DNA of 64,000 nt from Corynebacterium phocae (GTDB taxonomy: Bacteria > Actinomycetota > Actinomycetes > Mycobacteriales > Mycobacteriaceae), in the NCBI RefSeq assembly GCF_008693075.1, contig NZ_VXKJ01000043.1, positions 62,001 through 126,000 of the forward strand, read 5' to 3'. The position numbers and the translations under genes were made by a program. Each line of letters opens with the position of its first letter. Within the stretch, counting starts at the first letter, position 1. Of the stretch, positions 46,642 to 53,302 are shown one piece after another. Under the pieces are notes generated by a model that was given only the letters and a program-made list of their open reading frames with translations, had not been told where the DNA came from and made no database searches.

Positions 46642-48303
46642 ATGTTCACAGTCAACACCTCTGCCATTGGCGGAAGCCTCGGGCTGACTGCACTAGTTTC
46701 CGCGCTGCCCCTCGTTGTATTTTTCATCATGCTCCTGGTGGTTAAAGCCCGCGCCCACACCTCCGGTGCAGCGGCTCTTCTAGCCGCGCTACTCATTGCC
46801 ATCATCGGCATGGACATGCCCGCCGGAATGGCAATCTCCACCGCTTTTCGCGGCGGACTCTTTGGGTTCTTGCCCATCGTCTGGGTCATTGTCATGGCCA
46901 TCTGGTTCTATGAGCTAACCGTTGCCTCCGGCCGCTTTGAAGATCTGCGCCGTACCTTCGACGTCCTCGGCGAGGGCGACATCCGTATCCAGGCAATCCT
47001 CATTGCTTTCTGTTTCGGTGGCCTCCTGGAAGCCCTTGCTGGCTTCGGTGCGCCAGTGGCCATCACCGCCACCATGATCCTGGCACTGGGCGTTAAGCCA
47101 CTCAAGGCCGCAACGGTAGTGCTGTTGGCCAACACCGCGCCCGTTGCCTTCGGCGCCGTGGCCATCCCCATCACCACCGCCGGTGAAGTTGGTGGACGTA
47201 CCCTAGAGCAAACCCAAAACATTGCCGGAATCGTGGGCCACCAGGCACCGTTCCTGGCCATGATTGTTCCATTCTTCATCCTCTTTATCATCGACGGAAT
47301 GCGCGGCGTCAAGGAAGCAGCCCCCGCTGCAGCCGTTATCGGCCTTTCCTTCGCTGTTGCCCAGTGGGCCGCCTCGAACTTCTTCGCCTACCAGCTCACC
47401 GACGTTGTAGCCTGCCTGTTCTCCTTGGGCGCAGCTGTTGCGTTCCTCCGTTTCTGGGATCCAAAGGGCGTTGCCTCGCTGCGCGAGCGCATGGACCTTG
47501 AACCTCACAACGAATCCGTTAAGCTCAACCCCACCCGCACCTGGATGGCCATGCTGCCTTACCTGATTGTGACCGTAGTCTTCGCCCTGGCCAACCTGGG
47601 CACCGCACTTCCGGGCTTCCTGAAGTCCTTCAAGTTCACCGTCGACTGGCCGCTGATCACGGACAAGCTCATTGATACCAACGGCAACGTAATCAAGACC
47701 GCCTACTCCCTGGCATGGATCGCCAACCCCGGCACCTTGCTGCTAATCTCCGGCCTCATCGTGGCCGTTGTCTACGCCATGTTTAACGAGGCTGGCCGCT
47801 ACAAGCTCACCGCAGGTGACGCCTGGAACGCTTTCACCAGCGTGGCCTACCGCATGCGCTGGGCCGCCCTGACCATCGTCTTGGTTCTGGCACTGGCCTA
47901 CGTGATGAACTTCTCCGGCCAGACCGTGGCCATGGGTGAATTCTTCGCCGGCCTGGGAGCAGCCTTCGCGTTCTTCTCCCCTGTCCTGGGCTGGATTGGT
48001 ACCGCAGTTACCGGCTCTGACACCTCCGCCAACGCCTTGTTTGCCAACCTGCAGGTGACGGCAGCTCAGAACACTGGTGTTAACCCGGACCTCATGCTGG
48101 CGGCTAACACCGTTGGTGGCGTGACCGGCAAGATGATCTCCCCCCAGTCTCTTGCTATCGCCGCTACTGCAGTTTCCTTGGAAGGACAAGAATCCAAGAT
48201 CTTTAAGTCCGTTGTGGGCTTCTCTGTATTCTTCCTGTTCTTGCTCTGCTGCCTGGTATTCCTGCAGACCAACATCTTCTCCTTTATGGCACCAATCGTG
48301 TAG
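46642..48303 (+). CDS. lctP: L-lactate permease (LctP/LldP family)
   Basis: The 553-residue polytopic transporter imports lactate with protons; glycolate is another substrate of the family. About thirteen membrane helices can be traced, and typical conserved segments are FGGLLEALAGFGAPVAIT and ATAVSLEGQESKIFKSV near the C-terminus. The ATG at 46642 has AAGGAGG at a good distance. It is followed by lutABC on the same strand, so transport and oxidation are encoded together. A large hairpin separates it from lutA. Confidence 0.93.
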   Translation: MFTVNTSAIGGSLGLTALVSALPLVVFFIMLLVVKARAHTSGAAALLAALLIAIIGMDMPAGMAISTAFRGGLFGFLPIVWVIVMAIWFYELTVASGRFEDLRRTFDVLGEGDIRIQAILIAFCFGGLLEALAGFGAPVAITATMILALGVKPLKAATVVLLANTAPVAFGAVAIPITTAGEVGGRTLEQTQNIAGIVGHQAPFLAMIVPFFILFIIDGMRGVKEAAPAAAVIGLSFAVAQWAASNFFAYQLTDVVACLFSLGAAVAFLRFWDPKGVASLRERMDLEPHNESVKLNPTRTWMAMLPYLIVTVVFALANLGTALPGFLKSFKFTVDWPLITDKLIDTNGNVIKTAYSLAWIANPGTLLLISGLIVAVVYAMFNEAGRYKLTAGDAWNAFTSVAYRMRWAALTIVLVLALAYVMNFSGQTVAMGEFFAGLGAAFAFFSPVLGWIGTAVTGSDTSANALFANLQVTAAQNTGVNPDLMLAANTVGGVTGKMISPQSLAIAATAVSLEGQESKIFKSVVGFSVFFLFLLCCLVFLQTNIFSFMAPIV

Positions 48304-48338
48304 GTCGCGTATTTACACAACACTAGTGTTCCATAATT

Positions 48339-48379
48339 AATGCAGGTCAGAGGTGATTTTTTCACTTCTGACCTGTATT
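48339..48379 (+). terminator. Strong hairpin between lctP and lutA
   Basis: Arms of 18 nt (48339-48356 and 48362-48379) pair with two G:U wobbles around a five-T loop, followed by ATTATTACTATT. It lies 36 bp after lctP and 43 bp before lutA. It could be a partial terminator or protect lctP mRNA. A 12-bp palindrome AACACTAGTGTT lies just before it (48319-48330). Confidence 0.7.
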
Positions 48380-48421
48380 ATTACTATTACCCCCATGAGA
48401 TTTTCTTTCAAAGGAGCTTGC

Positions 48422-49207
48422 ATGAAAATCGCGCTATTTTCCACCTGTATTGGAGACTCACTGTTTCCCGATGCACACAAAGCAACTGCGCTAGTCTTAT
48501 CCCGCCTAGGCCACGAGGTAGTGTTCCCGGAGGAGCAGACTTGCTGCGGGCAGATGCACTTTAATACCGGCTACCAAAAGCAGTCGATGGGCATGATCCG
48601 CACCTACGCGGACGCGTTCGCCGATCCTTCCATTGATTATGTGGTGGCAGCCTCCGGTTCCTGCGTGGCCGCTGTGCGCGACCAACACGTCCACATCGCG
48701 GACCGCCACGGCACCGCAGCTGACGTTGACGGTGCCAAGAAGGCCGCCAACAAAACCTACGACCTCCCGGAATTCCTGGTAGATATTGCAGGCGTTACCA
48801 ACGTTGGTGCCTTCTTCCCGCACCGGGTGACTTATCACGCCTCTTGCCACGGGCTCCGCTTCCTCAAGCTCAAGGACAAGCCCTATCAGCTACTTAGCCA
48901 GGTTGAGGGCATGGAGCTAGTGCCTCTGGAAAATGTTGAGGAATGCTGCGGGTTTGGCGGCACCTTCTCGCTGAAAAACCCAGAGGTCTCCCGCGCTATG
49001 GTCTCCGACAAGGTGCGGCACGTCAAAGACACGCAGGCGGAGTACCTTACTGGCGGTGACTCTTCCTGCCTGATGAACATTGCCGGAACTCTGTCGCGTC
49101 AGCGCACCGGAATCCGCGCTATCCACCTCGCGGAGATCCTGGCTTCCACTAAGCAACACCCCTGGACGCCTAAGTCCGCCGCTTACTCGAAGGAGAGGAT
49201 GCTCTAA
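48422..49207 (+). CDS. lutA: Lactate utilisation iron-sulfur protein LutA
   Basis: The 261-residue protein has two CCG domains, as in LutA/YkgE: CCGQMHFNTGY near residue 41 and CCGFGGTFS near residue 179. These cysteine-rich domains bind an unusual iron-sulfur cluster. With LutB and LutC it oxidises L-lactate to pyruvate. The ATG at 48422 has AAAGGAG upstream. Its TAA overlaps the lutB ATG by one base, so the pair is translationally coupled. Confidence 0.95.
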   Translation: MKIALFSTCIGDSLFPDAHKATALVLSRLGHEVVFPEEQTCCGQMHFNTGYQKQSMGMIRTYADAFADPSIDYVVAASGSCVAAVRDQHVHIADRHGTAADVDGAKKAANKTYDLPEFLVDIAGVTNVGAFFPHRVTYHASCHGLRFLKLKDKPYQLLSQVEGMELVPLENVEECCGFGGTFSLKNPEVSRAMVSDKVRHVKDTQAEYLTGGDSSCLMNIAGTLSRQRTGIRAIHLAEILASTKQHPWTPKSAAYSKERML

Positions 49208-50724
49208 TGACTACATTTCTAGGAATCCCTACCGCAACCGAAGGCAACCTGCGCGGCGACCAAGGGTTCGTGGCGGGTGCGCACGAAGGGCTGAATAACG
49301 CTACCCAGCGCCGTAACCTACAGCACGCCACCACCACCATCCGCGACAAGCGTCAGAAGGCCGTAGACGAACTTCCCGACTGGCAGGCGCTGCGCGACGC
49401 CGGTTCGGCGCTCAAATCTGACGTTGCCGCCCGTATGCCGGAGCTACTCGAGCAGTTCGAGGAAGCCGTCACCGCACGCGGTGGCCACGTCCACTGGGCA
49501 CGCGACGCCGCTGAGGCCAACAAAATCATCACTGACCTCATCCGCGCCGAGGGCGTGGATGAGGTAGTCAAGGTCAAGTCCATGGCCACCCAGGAAATCG
49601 CGCTCAACGAGCACCTGGAAGCCGAGGGTATCCACGCCCAGGAGACTGACTTGGCAGAGCTCATTGTCCAGCTGGGCGAAGACAAGCCTTCTCACATCTT
49701 GGTTCCCGCCATCCACCGCAACCGCGCGGAGGTTCGTGACATCTTTGTGCGCAAGATGCCCAACGTGGATGAGTCCATGCCGGCCAACCCGCCAGAACTG
49801 GCGGAAGCCGCCCGCGTATTCCTGCGCGAGCAATTCATGAAGGCCAAGGTAGCCATCTCCGGCGCCAACTTTGGCGTGGCGGAGACCGGTGCCGTAACCA
49901 TCGTGGAATCTGAGGGCAACGGGCGCATGTGCCTTACCCTTCCAGAAACGCTCATCACCGTGATGGGTATCGAAAAACTGGTACCCACCTTCCAGGACCT
50001 AGAAGTATTCCTGCAGCTTCTCCCCCGCTCCTCCACGGCGGAGCGCATGAACCCGTACACCTCCATCTGGACCGGTGCGACTGCGGGAGACGGTCCGAAG
50101 AACTTCCACATCATCCTGCTGGACAACGGGCGCACGCGAGTCCTAGCCTCTGAAATCGGACACAAGGCCCTCAAGTGCATCAGGTGTTCGGCTTGTTTGA
50201 ATGTGTGCCCCGTCTACGAACGCGCCGGCGGCCATGCCTACGGCTCGGTCTACCCAGGGCCAATTGGTATTGCGCTTACCCCGCAGCTAACCGGAATGAA
50301 GGACCATCACGATCCTTCGGCCAGCCTGCCTTACGCTTGTTCGCTGTGCGGCCGGTGTGATGAGGTTTGCCCGGTTAAAATTCCGCTATCCGAGGTCATC
50401 TTGGAAAACCGCTACCAGAAGGTCACCCACGCGGCACCGCCGCTGGAGCCAAAGATGTTTGCTGTTGTGCGCTTCCTCTGGGACCGCCCGAAGCTCTGGG
50501 ATGCGGTCACCGGGATGGTTTCCCTTGGACGTATCATGGGCGGCTTCAACGGAACCATTGAGCACCTCCCGTTGTTCCTCTCCGGTTGGTCCGACGGCCG
50601 CGACACCGCCATCCCCCCAAAGCAGTCCTTCCGCGACTGGTTTGAATCCGAAGACGCTCAGGACCTACTGGCACAAGCCCGCGCCGAAGGCCTTCCCACC
50701 AACGCTCTGAAAGAGGAGAAGTAG
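49207..50724 (+). CDS. lutB: Lactate utilisation iron-sulfur protein LutB
   Basis: The 505-residue protein has an N-terminal LutB domain and two 4Fe-4S ferredoxin motifs, CIRCSACLNVCPVY (about 323-336) and CSLCGRCDEVCPVK (about 379-392). It is the electron-transfer component of the LutABC lactate oxidase system. The C-terminal part (about 400-505) is the DUF3390-type tail. It overlaps lutA by one base, and lutC starts directly after its stop. Confidence 0.96.
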   Translation: MTTFLGIPTATEGNLRGDQGFVAGAHEGLNNATQRRNLQHATTTIRDKRQKAVDELPDWQALRDAGSALKSDVAARMPELLEQFEEAVTARGGHVHWARDAAEANKIITDLIRAEGVDEVVKVKSMATQEIALNEHLEAEGIHAQETDLAELIVQLGEDKPSHILVPAIHRNRAEVRDIFVRKMPNVDESMPANPPELAEAARVFLREQFMKAKVAISGANFGVAETGAVTIVESEGNGRMCLTLPETLITVMGIEKLVPTFQDLEVFLQLLPRSSTAERMNPYTSIWTGATAGDGPKNFHIILLDNGRTRVLASEIGHKALKCIRCSACLNVCPVYERAGGHAYGSVYPGPIGIALTPQLTGMKDHHDPSASLPYACSLCGRCDEVCPVKIPLSEVILENRYQKVTHAAPPLEPKMFAVVRFLWDRPKLWDAVTGMVSLGRIMGGFNGTIEHLPLFLSGWSDGRDTAIPPKQSFRDWFESEDAQDLLAQARAEGLPTNALKEEK

Positions 50725-51351
50725 ATGTCCGCGAAACAAGAAATCCTCTCCCGTATCCGGTCCGCCCAAAAACAGGCTGGGCTTCCAACTCACGTCGATG
50801 TACCCCGTGAATACATAACCGAGGGAACCCTGGGGCGCGAAGAACTCAAAGAAATGCTCATCGACCGCCTGGAGGACTACAAAGCAGACGTCCGGGTCAC
50901 CGATGAGGCGGCGCTGCCCCAGGCAATCGCGGACGTCCTCCGGGACCGGGATTGCCACGTAGTGCGCTACGCCCCGGGTATGGATCCAGGGCTCCTCGGT
51001 GAGTTTTCAGGCGACGTCAAGCCCGACGACGTGGAAGCAGACCCGCGCTTGCTTAACGAGGTTGACGCCGTGGTCACCGAATCACATGTCAGCTGCGCCC
51101 AAACTGGCACGATTGTCTTGGAATCAAACGAGCTCTGTGGACGCCGCGCCTTCACGCTAGTGCCAGACCGGCACGTAGTCATTGTCCGCGCTGAGTCCGT
51201 AGTCTTTGGCATTCCAGAGATGGTCTCCCGAATTGACCGCGTACGCCCCGCCACGTGGATTTCCGGTCCGTCCGCCACCTCCGATATTGAGCTTTCTCGT
51301 GTCGAGGGCGTACACGGCCCCCGTGACCTCATCTGCATCTTGGTCTACTAA
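50725..51351 (+). CDS. lutC: Lactate utilisation protein LutC
   Basis: The 208-residue LutC/YkgG-family protein is the third component of the lactate oxidation complex. The conserved DAVVTESHVSCAQTGTIVL and the HVVIVRAE segment are typical of the domain it shares with the LutB N-terminus. Its ATG follows the lutB TAG with no gap. A strong terminator lies 60 bp downstream, ending the operon. Confidence 0.94.
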   Translation: MSAKQEILSRIRSAQKQAGLPTHVDVPREYITEGTLGREELKEMLIDRLEDYKADVRVTDEAALPQAIADVLRDRDCHVVRYAPGMDPGLLGEFSGDVKPDDVEADPRLLNEVDAVVTESHVSCAQTGTIVLESNELCGRRAFTLVPDRHVVIVRAESVVFGIPEMVSRIDRVRPATWISGPSATSDIELSRVEGVHGPRDLICILVY

Positions 51352-51410
51352 GCCCCGGGGTCTTCCAAAGGCCACACCAACATTGTTGGCGTTTGAGGGG
51401 AATTTTACGC

Positions 51411-51448
51411 AAAAGCGCAGCCACTGATTTCCGGTGGCTGCGCTTTTT
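51411..51448 (+). terminator. Intrinsic terminator of the lctP-lutABC operon
   Basis: A 14-bp perfect stem, AAAAGCGCAGCCAC / GTGGCTGCGCTTTT (51411-51424 and 51434-51447), ends in a run of five T. It is also symmetric enough to work on the other strand. Confidence 0.92.
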
Positions 51449-51597
51449 CGGCGTTAATCTCCACCGGTGTTGCAGCTAAGACGCTAGGAAACACCGGCTA
51501 ACCGGTGATGAGTTTAAAACCGCTCCCAGGGCAATTGTAAATTTTGGAGTCCTTTGCGTTATGATAAATACTCGTTGCAGCAAACGCTAGCAGCTGA

Positions 51598-51671
51598 GCC
51601 CCCGTAGCTCAGAGGATTAGAGCATCGGTTTCCGGTACCGAAGGTCGCAAGTTCGAATCTTGTCGGGGGCA
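51598..51671 (+). tRNA. tRNA-Arg (anticodon CCG)
   Basis: A full cloverleaf is readable: acceptor stem GCCCCCG / CGGGGGC, D-arm stem GCTC / GAGC, anticodon stem TCGGT / ACCGA with loop TTCCGGT giving anticodon CCG (51632-51634), and a T-arm with GTTCGAAT. The discriminator is A; the CCA end is not encoded. It reads CGG codons. A short T-run follows at 51674-51678. Confidence 0.96.
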
Positions 51672-51809
51672 CATTTTTATGTCTGAGGCCAGGTCCTAGG
51701 TCAGGTCCCGGCCAGGTCCTGGTCAGTGGTGTATCTAGCCCTATCTCCCGCTTCATGTACTCAAGACCATAACCCGCAGCGCTGGGGTAAAAGCAACGGG
51801 AAAACCACA

Positions 51810-51845
51810 AACAAACCCTCCAGCGCACTGGCTGGCGGGTTTGTT
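51810..51845. terminator. Bidirectional hairpin downstream of tRNA-Arg
   Basis: AACAAACCC-T-CCAGC pairs with GCTGG-C-GGGTTTGTT (51810-51845). It lies between the tRNA and the leftward small gene and can end transcripts from either side. Confidence 0.6.
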
Positions 51846-51861
51846 GAAAGAAAAGATACTC

Positions 51862-51891
51862 TCTAACTGAGTGAAGATAACCTCAGTTAGA
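51862..51891 (-). terminator. Terminator overlapping the small membrane-peptide stop codon
   Basis: A perfect 10-bp inverted repeat, TCTAACTGAG / CTCAGTTAGA (51862-51871 and 51882-51891), includes the stop codon of the 55-aa gene. On the minus strand it is followed by GAGTATCTTTTCTTT. Confidence 0.7.
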
Positions 51892-52054
51892 AGAGGGTTC
51901 CCCACTCAATGTAGTGCATGCCCATTAGAGAGGCTATCCACACAACGGCGGTAATGAGAACCATGGGAACCGCGAAGATGAACTCGGATACCCAGCCGTC
52001 ATCGGAATTGCGTACAGCGGCTTCCCTTTTTTCGATTTCTTGACGGTCGCGCAT
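51887..52054 (-). CDS. 55-residue single-pass membrane peptide
   Basis: The predicted peptide begins MRDRQEIEKREAAVR, a charged amphipathic head. A hydrophobic segment follows (about 23-47, VSEFIFAVPMVLITAVVWIAS) and the end is MGMHYIEWGTLF. Support comes from the clean frame, a hydrophobic helix preceded by charges, AAAGGAC upstream, and a terminator that overlaps the stop. It resembles small accessory subunits of transporters or respiratory complexes in general layout, but I do not recognise it. The gene is too short for standard length cut-offs. Confidence 0.65.
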   Translation of the reverse strand: MRDRQEIEKREAAVRNSDDGWVSEFIFAVPMVLITAVVWIASLMGMHYIEWGTLF

Positions 52055-52190
52055 AGCTGTCCCGTGTCCTTTCTTAGAAAATCCTCATGGAAAAATGTGC
52101 CCGGAGGCCAATAACTTCTTCTACTCTAGCAGGCGGTGGACACCTTGACCCCCCAAATGGGAGCCTTCGAGGTCAAGATCTTTAGGTGAT

Positions 52191-52490
52191 CTAGATCCCT
52201 GGATCCTCACCGGAAATTAATGCTTCAACAAAGGCCTCCCTTTGCGCAAACATCTTCTCAATTTCTTCTTCCGGCCCAGTAATCCACACATCTTCATCAG
52301 GGTCAAAGGTCAGCACGTTGTCCGGGTTGTCGTCTAAAACCTTTTCCACAGCCTCGATCTGTTCCTCAGTGAGGAAATCTGACTCCAGGAGATTTGGGGA
52401 CTCCACCACAGCCCGTAGTTCGTCCTGCGGGGTGATCCCAAACAAGGGATACTGCCGGCGCGGGTGTTCAAAAAGTTCTTGACCTATCAT
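52191..52490 (-). CDS. Small acidic conserved-looking protein
   Basis: The 99-residue protein is strongly acidic (VEKVLDDNPDNVLTFDPDED, EEEIEKMF) with no membrane segment or cysteine. I do not recognise its family. The ATG at 52490 is chosen over an upstream in-frame start because a TAGAAT hexamer ends 8 bp before it, consistent with a leaderless transcript. It lies between the small membrane peptide and the MarR gene, all leftward. Confidence 0.6.
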   Translation of the reverse strand: MIGQELFEHPRRQYPLFGITPQDELRAVVESPNLLESDFLTEEQIEAVEKVLDDNPDNVLTFDPDEDVWITGPEEEIEKMFAQREAFVEALISGEDPGI

Positions 52491-52641
52491 GTCTCTAGAT
52501 TCTAGCCCACTCCAGCGGCCCGCCACGTCCGGCCGGCAATTCAATGCCGGGCCAAGTAGTAAAATGAGCACCGGGTCAGTGGCTAGCAGGGTTCAACTGG
52601 GCCCCGCTGAGGCTGGTTATCCACCGGTTTATCTCACCGGG

Positions 52642-53115
52642 TTATTTACGGTAACCGGCCACGTTGTCCACGCTCATTACCCCGCTAAGAAAACGCTCCA
52701 GCGAAGCCTTATCGCTTTGTTCCATGTGGTCGAAGACCAGCCGCCGGACGGATTCCACGTGGTCTGGGACTGCCGTTTCCAGACGCAGTAATCCCTCCTC
52801 TGTAATCTGAACCAAGACACCCCGGGCATCGGATAGTGACTTAGTCTTGCTCACCAGGCCGCGGCGGGTCATGCGGGTGATCTGATGAGAGGCCCTGGAT
52901 CTGTCCCACCCCAGCGCCGAGCACAAGTCACGGAGGCGGAGCTTTTGCTGTTCCGCCTCAGAGAGCGCTACCAGCACGGAGAACTCCGAGATTGTCAGCT
53001 CGCTTACTTCGAGGAGGGTTTCATCCATCCCGCGGTTAATCTTTCGCATAGCTCCTAGAAGCAAACGCCATAGAGCCTGTTCATCATCGTCGAGCCACCT
53101 GGTGCCGGAAGTCAT
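52642..53115 (-). CDS. MarR-family transcriptional regulator
   Basis: The 157-residue regulator has the MarR winged helix: LTISEFSVLVALSEA, then RLRDLCSALGWDRSRASHQITRMTRRGLV as turn and recognition helix, then the wing DARGVLVQITEEG. The DRSRASHQ recognition helix is shared with a widespread actinobacterial subgroup. One cysteine is present (about residue 69), so thiol sensing by disulfide is unlikely. The ATG at 53115 lacks a Shine-Dalgarno sequence. AACAGTTAATGTT immediately upstream is both a possible leaderless -10 and a dyad that the protein could bind. Its target is unknown. Confidence 0.88.
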   Translation of the reverse strand: MTSGTRWLDDDEQALWRLLLGAMRKINRGMDETLLEVSELTISEFSVLVALSEAEQQKLRLRDLCSALGWDRSRASHQITRMTRRGLVSKTKSLSDARGVLVQITEEGLLRLETAVPDHVESVRRLVFDHMEQSDKASLERFLSGVMSVDNVAGYRK

Positions 53116-53302
53116 GTAAACAACATTAACTGTTTCCCTGAGCCAAACAAAAAATAGGAGGTTTGGGGATAAGAATCCGCCCCGCAGATTGTTACTTGTT
53201 CCCCCAGGAAAGTTGGACTCAAAAGAACCTGTACTGACTTTTAGGCTATTTTGGGGAGTTGTTTCTGCAGGGCGGATCTGCCACAACAGGGCCTAGCTGC
53301 GG

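Noticed and set aside
51675..51720. Repeated CAGGTCC motifs after tRNA-Arg as an attachment site
   Set aside because: No integrase, no second copy of the tRNA 3' end and no foreign genes are nearby.
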